DNA of 45,471 bases from Phycisphaeraceae bacterium (GTDB lineage: Bacteria; Planctomycetota; Phycisphaerae; Phycisphaerales; Phycisphaeraceae): positions 1-45,471 of the forward strand of contig PAIY01000137.1 of assembly GCA_002704825.1 (NCBI GenBank). Reading direction: 5' to 3'. This document shows, piece by piece, positions 32,825 to 41,785 of the stretch; positions within the stretch are counted from its first letter, which is position 1, and each line of letters begins with the position of its first letter. A program made the position numbers and the translations under genes. Below the pieces are notes generated by a model, which was given only the letters and a program-made list of their open reading frames with translations, searched no databases and had not been told where the DNA came from.

Positions 32825-34015
32825 TTACTCGGTCACATCGATCATCATGACGGTCAGGTCGTCGAGTTGATTGATCGAGCCGGTCTGGTTGTCGAGTTTG
32901 CCTTTGAGCAGTTCGATGGCTTGTTCCTGCGTGCCGTGTGCCATGGCATGGAGATGTTCGATGTACTGCGGATTCATGGGTTCTTCGGGGTTGCCGAAGG
33001 CCAACTCAAAACCGTCACTGTGGATGAGCAGGCGATCGCCTTTTTCCAGTGTCAACGTCTTGAGTTCAAAGGGTTCATCATCACAGATACCGAGCATGGG
33101 GCCTTCCAGTTCGATCTCCTGGATGGTGTCATCGTGCTTAAGCAGGATGGGTGCAGGATGGATGGAGTGTGCCATGCGCAGAACGCGGGTCTGCGTGTTG
33201 TAGGTACCGATACAGACGGTGGCAAAGTTAAAGGTATCCAGGTCCCGACTCATGATGTCACTGTTGAGCTTGGTGAGGATCTGGTCGGGGGAGATGACGT
33301 GTTCCTTGCCATCAATGGTTTCCGACAGTTTCATGCCCTGCTTGATGAACATGGTCATCAAGGCTGCGGGCGCACCATGGCCGACGGCATCGGCGATGAA
33401 AAAGGTCACGTCATGTTCGGTGATCTGCTGAATATCGTAGATGTCACCGGAGACGTAAAACGCAGGCTGAAACAGCACGTTGAACTTGAGCCCGGGGATA
33501 TCCGGGAGTTTACGCGGCAGGAAGAGCTTCTGCATCTTGGCAGCAAGTTGCATTTCCTGATCCAGCGTTTCGACCTGGTTCATCAGGGATTTTTGCAGAC
33601 GCTGAGCGATGCCCAACTCCTGGTTGAGTTCATCGATGTTGCAGGCCTGACCGAGTGTGCTTTCAACCACCGCGCGAATTTCGGCGGGTGCGGCATCGGC
33701 GGGGATGGAGACGTTACGCCCATACACCATCGAACCCAGCGGCTTATCAATTTTGGCATCGGATAAATCGGTGAGCAGGATCGGCAAGCGCAAATGCTCA
33801 ATGGCGGCAAGCATCGACACCGGATCATTATCAGCCAGCAGCCACACGGCAGCGGCATCGTCGGTGATCTGGCGACCGAGTAAATCCGCGGGTGTGATGA
33901 ACTGCACATCGGGTTTATGCTTTTGAGGCCAATGTTCGACGACGGCATGCACAAGCTTCTCGGAGTCTTCCGAGCCGGCTGCGGCATTGAGAACTAACAG
34001 GGATGCGTCAATCAT
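32825..34015 (-). CDS. SpoIIE/RsbU-type PP2C serine phosphatase
   Basis: PP2C-like phosphatase of 396 aa of the type that dephosphorylates anti-sigma-factor antagonists. Residues 1-120 resemble a receiver/pseudo-receiver fold (LLVLNAAAG; VWLLADNDPVSMLAAIEHLRLPILLTD) without a convincing full acidic pocket. A coiled linker at about 130-160 leads to the SpoIIE domain: LPRKLPDIPGLKFNVLFQPA, SGDIYDIQQI, FFIADAVGHGAPAALMTMF (metal Asp) and DRLLIHSDGFELAFG. No Shine-Dalgarno precedes the ATG; a palindromic repeat lies between it and the upstream RsbW-PilZ gene. The two together form a probable partner-switching module. Confidence 0.87.
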   Translation of the reverse strand: MIDASLLVLNAAAGSEDSEKLVHAVVEHWPQKHKPDVQFITPADLLGRQITDDAAAVWLLADNDPVSMLAAIEHLRLPILLTDLSDAKIDKPLGSMVYGRNVSIPADAAPAEIRAVVESTLGQACNIDELNQELGIAQRLQKSLMNQVETLDQEMQLAAKMQKLFLPRKLPDIPGLKFNVLFQPAFYVSGDIYDIQQITEHDVTFFIADAVGHGAPAALMTMFIKQGMKLSETIDGKEHVISPDQILTKLNSDIMSRDLDTFNFATVCIGTYNTQTRVLRMAHSIHPAPILLKHDDTIQEIELEGPMLGICDDEPFELKTLTLEKGDRLLIHSDGFELAFGNPEEPMNPQYIEHLHAMAHGTQEQAIELLKGKLDNQTGSINQLDDLTVMMIDVTE

Positions 34016-34022
34016 TGTGTTC

Positions 34023-34116
34023 AGGGATTAGGGATTGGTGATTAGGGCAAGGCAGTACAAGTTAAAGTTGTTTTTATTGTCTTTTTCTAATCCCAAAACC
34101 CCAATGGCTAATCCCT
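34023..34116. repeat. Inverted repeat family I (AGGGATTAG...CTAATCCCT)
   Basis: The left arm AGGGATTAGGGATTGGTGA and the right arm ending CAATGGCTAATCCCT form a long imperfect hairpin. It fills the gap between the RsbW-PilZ gene and the phosphatase gene and could separate their expression. It is the only copy in the window. Confidence 0.75.
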
Positions 34117-34128
34117 CTGCCTTTCTGG

Positions 34129-35313
34129 TCAAATAAATTTCACACCATAGTCGTAATGATTCCCGGTCAGTCGGTTGCAGCGTTTGATGACACCGAGCAC
34201 GCGGATGGGTTGTTCATCACCATGTTGGAGGGTGATGCCGATTTGCGTACCGCGTTTGAGCTCAAACTGGCCGATGAACGAGACACCCCCCTTGGAGAGG
34301 TCTCTGCCGACGGCTTTGCGGAGTTTTTCGCCATTGAGGGTGTCGATCATGACCGGGTCGGTGAAGACGGCACGGGCGTGAGACCGCATGGAAGCGAAGG
34401 TTTCCGAGTCCTGCACCTTTTCGAGTTGGGCGATGAGTTTTTCCAATGCCTTGATCTGCTGAGCCAAGGTGGTGTACACGCCTTGTTGATCCGGTCCGGG
34501 CGCCAGGAAACGACAACCGATCTGGACCATGTTTTCATCGACGGTCTGCGTGCGGCAGACTTCGGCGGGGATGTACATCTTGCCTTCAGGCCCGTTGATT
34601 TCGATCATCAGGCGCGTGGCATTTTCCACGGGCGGGTGAAGCATGCTTGCACCGCCGGAGGACAAGTCGAGTGTGAGGGCGTCGAGCGCCTTGCCCCAGT
34701 CGACCTTGCCGTTGTCTGCATAATGAGCGACACGGACCGGCTGATGGGTTTGCAGGCGGCGTTGCTGGCGACGTTCGGCTCCCGGGCGGTTCATGGCAAA
34801 GCGAATCTGACGCCCCTCCAGGTCCCAGGAGACTTCATCCACAAAGGCACGGATAAGCATGACACCGCGGCCGGAGAGTAAATCCAAATCCGGGCCGTCA
34901 TCATCGAGTTTGGCAAGGAAGGATTCGACATCAAAGCCATTGCCCTGGTCAGTGATGGTCCAGGTGACGGTGTTGCCGTCGTATTCAGAATCAATCAGAA
35001 CAGGTTTGGCAGCCAGGTCGGGTTGGCTGGATCGCTTTGAGAGTTCAATGGCAAAGGCGTCGCCATCTTCTTTGAGCTCGGAACTGATGCCAAGATTGCC
35101 ATGGACGACGGCGTTGGTCAAAGCCTCAGTGAGGACGATAGTCAGACGTGAAGCGCGATCTTCGTCACAAATGCCCCACATCTGTGTGGGCGGGACAAGG
35201 TGATCGACCGCCTTTTCGATCCATTCGACTTTGCTGGGGATACTCAAAGATTCCCGCAAGTACTGAACCGCTTTGCCGATACGTGGACTGTTATCCATTT
35301 GCATTGCCGTCAT
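34129..35313 (-). CDS. RsbW-like ATPase fused to two PilZ domains
   Basis: A 394-aa protein joining an anti-sigma-factor-type serine kinase fold to c-di-GMP receptor domains. Residues about 20-175 are HATPase_c_2: TEALTNAVVHGN (N-box, 62-73), TDQGNGFD (121-128) and SGRGVMLIRAFVDEV (147-161). PilZ 1 (about 180-270) has RRQQRR (181-186) and DLSSGG (216-221). A coiled stretch near 280-305 leads to PilZ 2 (about 308-394) with RSHAR (310-314) and RDLSKGG (337-343). Both PilZ units keep the RxxxR and (D/N)xSxxG c-di-GMP motifs. GAGG precedes the ATG by 7 nt. The SpoIIE-type phosphatase lies downstream on the same strand. Confidence 0.85.
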   Translation of the reverse strand: MTAMQMDNSPRIGKAVQYLRESLSIPSKVEWIEKAVDHLVPPTQMWGICDEDRASRLTIVLTEALTNAVVHGNLGISSELKEDGDAFAIELSKRSSQPDLAAKPVLIDSEYDGNTVTWTITDQGNGFDVESFLAKLDDDGPDLDLLSGRGVMLIRAFVDEVSWDLEGRQIRFAMNRPGAERRQQRRLQTHQPVRVAHYADNGKVDWGKALDALTLDLSSGGASMLHPPVENATRLMIEINGPEGKMYIPAEVCRTQTVDENMVQIGCRFLAPGPDQQGVYTTLAQQIKALEKLIAQLEKVQDSETFASMRSHARAVFTDPVMIDTLNGEKLRKAVGRDLSKGGVSFIGQFELKRGTQIGITLQHGDEQPIRVLGVIKRCNRLTGNHYDYGVKFI

Positions 35314-35384
35314 GACATATCCTCACAATATGTCATCGTCCGGATAGCCATATGAAATTAGGTTAGACCCGGATGAAAATGAAA

Positions 35385-35428
35385 TTCGAATTTTGCTGCA
35401 CAGGCCCCCCCATACAGCAAAATTCGAA
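35385..35428 (-). terminator. Long-stem terminator of the small membrane-protein gene
   Basis: TTCGAATTTTGCTG (35385-35398) and CAGCAAAATTCGAA (35415-35428) form a perfect 14-bp stem. On the minus strand the loop carries a G7 run and the stem is followed by a T-rich tract. It starts 18 bases after the stop of the upstream minus-strand gene. Confidence 0.72.
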
Positions 35429-35446
35429 AGTCAAAGAAGCGGATGC

Positions 35447-35764
35447 TCACCATTTACGGTGACGTCGGTTGCGATCAGCCAACATGACATTCAGCCAGTC
35501 CACTGGACCCTTGTTTCCTGACTGGGATGAACGTTGCTGATCGGCATCCAAGGCACAAAAGACCATGGCCCACCACGGGAGGATGGCAATGGCCGCTGCT
35601 GCAATGATGATACCCGGATGACGAATCAAGCCGGTCCATTGCGTGCCTTCTGTGATTTGGGGCTCACGGATCAACCAGATCGCAAGACCGGTGGTAACAA
35701 CGCCGATTGCCACAACGCTGCCCCAGGCCATGAGTTTTCCGAGTTTGCTTAGCATTTGATCCAT
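35447..35764 (-). CDS. Small membrane protein of unknown function
   Basis: Unrecognised protein of 105 aa with two hydrophobic helices (about residues 10-30 and 50-70) and a basic C-terminal tail (NRRHRKW). I chose the ATG at 35764 because AGGGG precedes it on the minus strand with 6 nt spacing; an upstream in-frame start at 35836 would add a stretch that does not look protein-like. It lies upstream of the RsbW-PilZ gene on the same strand but a strong terminator separates them. Nothing in it suggests a function. Confidence 0.6.
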   Translation of the reverse strand: MDQMLSKLGKLMAWGSVVAIGVVTTGLAIWLIREPQITEGTQWTGLIRHPGIIIAAAAIAILPWWAMVFCALDADQQRSSQSGNKGPVDWLNVMLADRNRRHRKW

Positions 35765-36307
35765 TGATTGCCCCTGCAAGTACTGACCCCCACAATGTAC
35801 GGCCAAGCACAGACGGTATCGACCAAACACCCCCAACGCAAGTAGTAAAGTTTTGGACGTGGAAATCGTGTTGATATCTTAGTACTGAATATGGTTCAAC
35901 TTATAAATTCATACCGCTTTGGTTTAGTCCTGATAACCACCAGTGTTTGGCCTTAAATTAGAACACATGTTCAAATACATTGGCCAAGATGGGTCTGCGG
36001 AATGCGATATGTTATTGCTATACTGTTCAGTTGGATTTGAGAAACATTTGCCAACAGAATCATCTCTGTCCAGGAGGGTCTGACCAACGCATTGACCGCC
36101 GAAGACGCGTGGAACTTGCCATCTCAAAATCCCCTTTCTAGATGTTATATTTTGAGTTACGAATCGATTTGACTTCCCGGTCCATCACCCGATCCCAAGA
36201 CAGCCAAAGACGGTATTCGGCCTTAGAAACAAAGAGACAGTTGCATCTCAAAACAATTGCAACACCATAGCATTGACTTTGTGCTATGCTAGTCCTATTG
36301 TATTCAT
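35765..36307. other. 543-base divergent intergenic region
   Basis: The gap contains the promoters of the small membrane-protein gene and of the GntR-type gene. Seen: GAACACATGTTC at 35961-35972, which has the GAAC-N4-GTTC core of Gram-positive-type LexA boxes; an extended -10 TGCTATACT at 36016-36024 without a convincing downstream gene; an AGGAGG at 36074-36079 with no good start at the right distance; and the dyad/promoter at 36266-36301. No ORF that I can support. Confidence 0.45.
36266..36301 (+). promoter_or_regulatory. Promoter and probable operator of the GntR/LacI-type gene
   Basis: A perfect dyad CATAGCA-N9-TGCTATG (36266-36288) covers the -35 element TTGACT (36273-36278); a -10 TATTGT follows at 36296-36301 after 17 bases. 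The ATG at 36308 is only 6 bases beyond the -10, so the transcript is probably leaderless. A dyad over the promoter of a regulator gene suggests autoregulation. Confidence 0.6.
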
Positions 36308-37483
36308 ATGTCGCTTATCAGTTCCACCCCCCAACTCAAGTATATGTTGATCAAGGACCACCTTGACCAGCTGATCCAGACGCTCGACAGTGGCGATAAG
36401 CTGCCGTCCGAACGGGATTTGGCATCACAACTGGGCTGCAGCTTTCTGACGGTTCGCAAGGCATTGAACCTGCTGAGTCAGGAAGGTCGCGTGGTCAAAC
36501 GGACGGGGAGTGGCACGTTTGTCGCCGACGCATCGCGTAACACCACTGCCGGCCAGCAGGATCGGGTTGGACTGCTGCTTCATGCCAAGGGTGATGCCTA
36601 CGGCTTGCGGATTGCAGGCCTGCTCACCGAAGAGGCGCGTCAGCGTAGCGTGAACCTGGTGACCAAGATGGTGGACCAGTTCGCCCGTCAAGCCGATACC
36701 CAGATCAACGAACTGACCCGCGAAGGCTGCGCCAGCGTGATCGTGCCCTGGCTGCCCTGGGAGCAATCCGATGAGTTGGCGAAGCTGGTCAAGCGGTCGG
36801 CTTTGCCGATTTGCGTGCCGGTGTTGTTGCCGGGATTGGAAGAATACTGCTTTGAGCGTCCGACACTCTTTGGCCAGACGACGCAGCAATGCGTGGAGTC
36901 GGCAGGGGCTTATTTCAGTGAGCTCGGTTACAAGCAGATCGCCTTTGTCGGCCCGGTGAGTCCGGAAGACACGATCCTCCAACGGAAGATGATGGGTTAC
37001 ACCAACGTGGTCTGTCGCCATGGGATTGCTGATTTCCGCAGTCACCTGGTCAAATCCGGCTCGGCGGCCATGGACAAGCTCGCGGCCGAACTCCAAGGCC
37101 TTTGCCCGGACCTGGCGATCATTGCCTATGACGATACGCATGCGATCCGATTGCTCACCGCCATGCACAAACTCGGGCGCAGCGCCCCGGACGACTTTGC
37201 GATTCTCGGCTACAACGACACCGAAGCTGCCCTGCATTCGGACCCACCGCTCAGTTCGTTTTACACACGGTATGAATATGTCGCCCACTGGTTGTTACGA
37301 CACGCCCTGGCCTTGGCGAAAAACAAGACCGACCAATCCACGCAGAGTCCCCCGTTGTATCTGCATGTCCGTCAGACATGCGGGATCAAAAAGCGATTGG
37401 CAGATAAAACAGACGAATTACTCAGTCAATTAGGACTGTTGGAGACTTCCCCCGAAACAACGCCTTCGGAGGCATCTCAATGA
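36308..37483 (+). CDS. GntR-type transcriptional regulator with LacI-like ligand-binding domain
   Basis: DNA-binding regulator of 391 aa. Residues about 10-77 are a winged helix of the GntR family ([26 protein letters not shown] and [13 protein letters not shown]); residues about 88-365 are a periplasmic-binding-protein-like sensor of the LacI/GalR type ([63 protein letters not shown]), usually a sugar sensor. There is no Shine-Dalgarno and the promoter is so close that the mRNA may be leaderless. The stop overlaps the start of the pseudopilin gene by 4 bases (ATGA), implying translational coupling. Confidence 0.9.
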   Translation: MSLISSTPQLKYMLIKDHLDQLIQTLDSGDKLPSERDLASQLGCSFLTVRKALNLLSQEGRVVKRTGSGTFVADASRNTTAGQQDRVGLLLHAKGDAYGLRIAGLLTEEARQRSVNLVTKMVDQFARQADTQINELTREGCASVIVPWLPWEQSDELAKLVKRSALPICVPVLLPGLEEYCFERPTLFGQTTQQCVESAGAYFSELGYKQIAFVGPVSPEDTILQRKMMGYTNVVCRHGIADFRSHLVKSGSAAMDKLAAELQGLCPDLAIIAYDDTHAIRLLTAMHKLGRSAPDDFAILGYNDTEAALHSDPPLSSFYTRYEYVAHWLLRHALALAKNKTDQSTQSPPLYLHVRQTCGIKKRLADKTDELLSQLGLLETSPETTPSEASQ

Positions 37484-38202
37484 AAGCGCACTCAACAGGT
37501 TTTACGCTCATCGAGTTACTGGTTGTGATTTCCATTGTGGCTTTACTCATTGCCATTTTACTCCCTGCGTTGGGGCAGGCGCGTAAGGCGGCCTACACCT
37601 CCAAATGCATGTCCAATCTCAAACAGATCAGCATCGGCTTTGTGATGTACATGACCGACTTTCAGGATTACATGCCACCGGTCAACCAGGAGAAATCCAA
37701 CAAGCCCTGGAAAACCTCAAAACAATACGGCATGTGGAATTGCATCGGCCCGTACACCGGCGTTGAACAATGGGGTGGTGAAAAGTCCTCCAACTCCTAC
37801 TGGGGCGCCTACAAACAGAAATACGAAAAGTTTGCCCGGACCATCTGGGCCTGCCAGTTCAATGAGCCCAACTCGCATCCCTTTAATGACACCTATGGCG
37901 AATCGGTTTACATGACCAAAGTCTCGGGCTGGGACGCTCGACAGTGGGCCGACCCGCGATTTTTCCCGGACATCCCCCAGCCTTCAATCAAAGTGCATAT
38001 CGCCCATACCACCGGCAGCTATCACCTGAGTCGTCGCTCGTATGTCGGGTCGACCGCTGCCTTTGACCTGTGGCGACACGATGATGGCACCCCGGTCTCC
38101 TTTGCCGATGGACATGTCACGTTCTACAGCCCCGATGCGGTCATCAATAACCTCACGGACCTGGCCGACGATAAAGATATTGGCAACTTTAATCTGAGAT
38201 AA
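37480..38202 (+). CDS. Prepilin-like protein, paralogue 1
   Basis: Type IV prepilin / type II secretion pseudopilin-like protein of 240 aa. A prepilin peptidase site G-FTLIE near residues 7-12 is followed by the hydrophobic helix [20 protein letters not shown], then [13 protein letters not shown] and a globular domain of PVC-group type ending with [15 protein letters not shown]. The start codon overlaps the regulator's stop (ATGA). It is a close paralogue of the next gene (shared [23 protein letters not shown] and FADGH blocks). Probably exported, envelope-associated; ligand or substrate unknown. Confidence 0.9.
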   Translation: MKAHSTGFTLIELLVVISIVALLIAILLPALGQARKAAYTSKCMSNLKQISIGFVMYMTDFQDYMPPVNQEKSNKPWKTSKQYGMWNCIGPYTGVEQWGGEKSSNSYWGAYKQKYEKFARTIWACQFNEPNSHPFNDTYGESVYMTKVSGWDARQWADPRFFPDIPQPSIKVHIAHTTGSYHLSRRSYVGSTAAFDLWRHDDGTPVSFADGHVTFYSPDAVINNLTDLADDKDIGNFNLR

Positions 38203-38248
38203 GTGGATTTGACCCGCAAGTAAATGTCATCCTTTAAGGAATATGACT

Positions 38249-38983
38249 ATGAAAATCCAAACCAAACATTCTGCATTCACTCTCATTGAACTGTTGGTGG
38301 TGATCTCCATTGTTGCGTTGCTGATCTCCATTCTCTTGCCTGCACTGGGTAAAGCGCGACAGGCAGCCTGGACCAACAAGTGCATGTCAGGCATGAAACA
38401 GATCGGCCTGGGCTTTGCCATGTACATGGCGGATAACAAGGACTATCTGCCACCGCTGAATCAGAACCGATCAACCAACCCCTGGAAGACCGCCAAGAGC
38501 TATGGCATGTGGAACTGCATCGGCCCGTACACCGGCATGGCAGAATGGGCCGGTGAAAAGTCGTCGGACTCCTGGTGGGGAGCCTATAAACAGAAATACG
38601 AAATCATGGCCAACAATATCTGGACCTGCCCGTTCAACAATGAGAACGCATCGCCATGGGGCGGGGACATGCTCGCTGAATCCATCTATATGACCGAAAT
38701 CTCCGGCTGGGGCAATCCCTACCAATGGGGCGATCCAAGACCTTTCCTGGCCATCCCCCAACCCTCGATTAAAATCCATGTCTCACATGCCACCGACTGG
38801 CATCTGAGCAGCGTGGCCAATGTCGGCGTGACCACCCAATTCGACATCTGGCGTCATAAAGGCATCGGTACCCCCATCCTCTTTGCCGACGGCCACGTCA
38901 AGTTCTACCGAGCCGAGGCGATCATCGAAAACATCACCGACCTGTCTAACGACAAAGACATCAACAACTTCAATCTGCATTAA
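38249..38983 (+). CDS. Prepilin-like protein, paralogue 2
   Basis: Prepilin-like protein of 244 aa, paralogue of the preceding gene. The cleavage site reads A-FTLIE (Ala rather than Gly at -1), followed by [20 protein letters not shown]; then [31 protein letters not shown] and the terminal [16 protein letters not shown] chose the ATG at 38249 because AAGGA (38236-38240) gives 8 nt spacing; the ATG at 38243 is too close. It lies 46 bases after paralogue 1 and is followed by a terminator, so the regulator and both pseudopilins form one operon. Confidence 0.9.
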   Translation: MKIQTKHSAFTLIELLVVISIVALLISILLPALGKARQAAWTNKCMSGMKQIGLGFAMYMADNKDYLPPLNQNRSTNPWKTAKSYGMWNCIGPYTGMAEWAGEKSSDSWWGAYKQKYEIMANNIWTCPFNNENASPWGGDMLAESIYMTEISGWGNPYQWGDPRPFLAIPQPSIKIHVSHATDWHLSSVANVGVTTQFDIWRHKGIGTPILFADGHVKFYRAEAIIENITDLSNDKDINNFNLH

Positions 38984-39013
38984 ACCATAGGCCAACCACA
39001 ACTGATCAATGTG

Positions 39014-39044
39014 AACCCGTGCCCGACGTTGGGCGCGGGTTTTT
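39014..39044 (+). terminator. Intrinsic terminator of the pseudopilin operon
   Basis: AACCCGTGCCC (39014-39024) pairs with GGGCGCGGGTT (39031-39041) over a GACGTT loop and runs into T5. It begins 31 bases after the last pseudopilin stop. Confidence 0.9.
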
Positions 39045-39148
39045 GATGATGATCCGACATTCTGGTCGTTGTCACGGTTTCAAAACACACGCGAAGTATG
39101 CATAATGCGTCAAGCAACTTCCGGGTTTAACGCGAGCACCAACGACGC

Positions 39149-39994
39149 ATGAATCAACCGCCTGACACGACCCATACCAGAGGACTCGATGCATGGATGG
39201 CAGATCACCCCTGGCATCCGCGGCTGGTGCCTTATGTGATTTATGTCGCACTGCTGCCGTTGATCGCGTTGGCAACGGATCGCATGCCCGATGTGTACCC
39301 GATTCTCTACAGCATCCAATGCCTGATCGTCGGCGGCTTGCTTTGGCGTTACCGTCGATTTACACCGGAACTGAATCTGAAGTTTCACTGGCTTGCTATC
39401 CCTGCCGGCTTCGCTGTGTGCGCGATCTGGATTGGGCTTGGGTTGTGGATGACCAAGATATTCCCCGAGCGTTTTGCACCACCCGCTGAGGGGCCGGATC
39501 ATTTGTTTGATCGGATGTCACCGACGATTCGCTGGGTGAGTTTGGGGCTGCGTTTCGTGGGCATGAGTTTGCTGGTGCCGTTGTTTGAAGAGTTATTTGT
39601 ACGGTCGCTGCTGCTTCGGAGTTTTCACAGCTTCAAGCAGTTCGTGGTGGGGATCGTGCAATGGGGACAGGACCTGCCGGTGATTGGCGATTGGTTGATG
39701 CATACGTCGATTGCCAAGCGTGCCGACGCACATGACCAACCCTTTGCGCGGATGTTCAACCAAACCCCGCTGGGTGTGATCAGCATCACCGGCATTGTGC
39801 TTTCGACGTTCATCTTCACCATCGGACATGGCATGCGCGATTGGCCCGGCGCGGTGGTCTGCAGTTTGATTTACATTGCTGTCCTGCGTCTGACCCGTGA
39901 CAAAGGACTGGGGCCAATCGTCTGGGCGCACGGTCTGACCAACGCCTTGCTCTGGGCATACTGCGTGTATCACATGAATTGGCAATTCCTGTGA
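39149..39994 (+). CDS. CAAX-type (CPBP) intramembrane protease, exosortase-associated type
   Basis: Multi-pass membrane protein of 281 aa. It resembles the CAAX protease-related family that accompanies exosortase/PEP-CTERM systems: WLAIPAGFAVCAIWIGLGLW, then LLVPLFEELFVRSLLLRSF (the paired-Glu EE motif with Arg, near residues 145-158), a transmembrane FTIGHGMRDWPGAVVCSLIYIAVL with a conserved His near 230, and the terminal IVWAHGLTNALLWAYCVYHMNWQFL with a second conserved His and Asn. An insertion of about 45 residues lies between the EE motif and the His motif. No exosortase or PEP-CTERM protein is seen in this window. Confidence 0.8.
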   Translation: MNQPPDTTHTRGLDAWMADHPWHPRLVPYVIYVALLPLIALATDRMPDVYPILYSIQCLIVGGLLWRYRRFTPELNLKFHWLAIPAGFAVCAIWIGLGLWMTKIFPERFAPPAEGPDHLFDRMSPTIRWVSLGLRFVGMSLLVPLFEELFVRSLLLRSFHSFKQFVVGIVQWGQDLPVIGDWLMHTSIAKRADAHDQPFARMFNQTPLGVISITGIVLSTFIFTIGHGMRDWPGAVVCSLIYIAVLRLTRDKGLGPIVWAHGLTNALLWAYCVYHMNWQFL

Positions 39995-40316
39995 TCCGTC
40001 AAGCGCCATCAAGACTTTGATCACCCCAATCAAACACGCCTGTCAATCCTTTGAACCGGTGAATCGCGATCAGGTTCGCTGTGTTTTGCCCAACTACATT
40101 TGACGAATCCTGTCAAGCGAAACATACTGTTTTTACTGGGTTATTTTTACTTCATTGACACGAGACAATCCGCGCCTTATTGTGTATCACTTGGTGGATT
40201 TGTAGAACATTTCATCGGTTGACGATGGAGGGTGTCAGGGATGACATTGATCTCCGATTGATTTCCGGCCAGGGGTTTTGGTACGGACATTTTTTAACGC
40301 ATCAGGTTGGGATGCT
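39995..40316. other. Upstream region of dnaA
   Basis: The 322 bases before dnaA contain no ORF I can support. I looked for DnaA boxes (TTATCCACA and its complement) and found none, so no origin is claimed. The promoter of dnaA is presumably here but no clear -10/-35 pair stands out. Confidence 0.5.
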
Positions 40317-41756
40317 ATGACGAAACTCGACTCCGCGCTATGGCGCGACATGATAGATCACTTGCGCAAACGTCACGCTCCGATTTGCAGGCAATGGTTT
40401 GACGACCTGGAACCTGTCGGTCTTGAAGGTGGTTTACTGACCATTCACACTGACAACGCGATCCAGAAAAACTATCTTCAACGCCAGTGTCGTGAACAAT
40501 TCAACGAAGCAGCCCAGGCAGCAACCGGCGCATTGGTCGCAGTGCAGTTTGTCACACCCGATGCCATGCCCTCGCAGATGACCGTCCGCGAAGCTGCTGC
40601 ACCAACCGCTTCTGCGTCAACCATTCAGACATCCGCTACGCCTTCCCAACCCACTCCTGCCCCCTCGCGAACCATTGAATCCGCATCACCGCATTCAAAC
40701 GCCCATGCCGTCTTTGAAGACGAACAGGTGCTCAGCCCTGACTACAGCTTTGAAAACTTCGTCACCGGCCCGGGTAACGACTTGGCGTACGCTGCAGCAA
40801 CCGCTGTTGCCAACCAGTTGGGCAATGCCTACAACCCACTGTTCATTCACGGCGGCGTCGGCCTTGGCAAAACGCACCTGCTTCAGGCCATCTGCCAGAA
40901 AGTCCTTTATGACAATCCCGGCGCGCGAATTTGTTATCTGTCCTGTGAAACGTTCGTCAATCAGTTTCTTGACTGCGTACAAAAGGGGCAGATGTCCACA
41001 TTCCGTGATCGCTATCGTCACGTGGACCTGCTGGTCATTGATGACATTCAGTTTTTGACCAATCGTGATCGCTCGCAGGAAGAGTTCTTCCACACGTTCA
41101 ACGCGCTGTATCAGAACTCCAAACAGATCGTGCTCTCATCCGACCGTGCACCGTCTGAAATCCCGCAACTTGAAGAACGTTTGGTCAGCCGCTTTGGTTG
41201 GGGGTTGGTGACCAGCGTTGCCAAACCTGATTACGAAACACGCTTGGCCATTGTCCGCGCCAAAGCACAGGTGCGTGGCCTTGAGATTTCCGATGACGTG
41301 ATTTGCTACATCGCAACACGCATCGACTCCAACGCCCGCGAGATGGAAGGTGCGATCACCACCATCCAGGGACATGCAGCCCTGCAGAACAAGCAGATCG
41401 ACCTTGCCCTGGCCCGCAAAGCACTCGGTGAACAGGAACCGGTGGCAGGCAAAACACAAATCACCCTGCAGGTCATCATTGATGCGGTGACGCGGTACTA
41501 CAACGTCCGCCTTGGTGATCTGCAATCCAAGCGTCGTCACAAATCCATCACCGAGCCCCGCCAGATATGCATGTGGCTTGCCCGCAAACACACACGCTTC
41601 AGCCTCGAGGAAATCGGGGGCTACTTCGGTGGCCGCGATCACACCACCGTGATGCACTCGATCCGCACCGTCGAACAACGCATGAGCATCGAAGCCGTCT
41701 TCGCCCAACAGGTCAACGCGGTCGAACAAATGTTCACCCAGGGCAGCGAAGGCTGA
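40317..41756 (+). CDS. dnaA: Chromosomal replication initiator DnaA
   Basis: Binds DnaA boxes and opens the origin. Over 479 aa: domain I (about 1-85; LWRDMIDHLRKRHA), a Pro/Ser/Thr/Ala-rich domain II (about 90-140), the AAA+ domain III beginning YSFENFVTGPGNDLAYAAA with Walker A GGVGLGKTHL and Walker B LLVIDDIQFL, and the DNA-binding domain IV with EPRQICMWLARKHT and DHTTVMHSIRTVEQ. I chose the ATG at 40317; an earlier in-frame start at 40278 would add 13 residues. dnaN, recF and gyrB are not next to it, and no DnaA-box cluster is visible. Confidence 0.95.
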   Translation: MTKLDSALWRDMIDHLRKRHAPICRQWFDDLEPVGLEGGLLTIHTDNAIQKNYLQRQCREQFNEAAQAATGALVAVQFVTPDAMPSQMTVREAAAPTASASTIQTSATPSQPTPAPSRTIESASPHSNAHAVFEDEQVLSPDYSFENFVTGPGNDLAYAAATAVANQLGNAYNPLFIHGGVGLGKTHLLQAICQKVLYDNPGARICYLSCETFVNQFLDCVQKGQMSTFRDRYRHVDLLVIDDIQFLTNRDRSQEEFFHTFNALYQNSKQIVLSSDRAPSEIPQLEERLVSRFGWGLVTSVAKPDYETRLAIVRAKAQVRGLEISDDVICYIATRIDSNAREMEGAITTIQGHAALQNKQIDLALARKALGEQEPVAGKTQITLQVIIDAVTRYYNVRLGDLQSKRRHKSITEPRQICMWLARKHTRFSLEEIGGYFGGRDHTTVMHSIRTVEQRMSIEAVFAQQVNAVEQMFTQGSEG

Positions 41757-41785
41757 GTTTTCTGTTGATTCGATTCAAGGCAATT

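Noticed and set aside
35924..36127. A 67-codon minus-strand ORF and a 26-codon plus-strand ORF in the divergent gap
   Set aside because: Neither has a properly spaced ribosome-binding site or protein-like composition; the AGGAGG at 36074 is about 14 bases from the nearest start.
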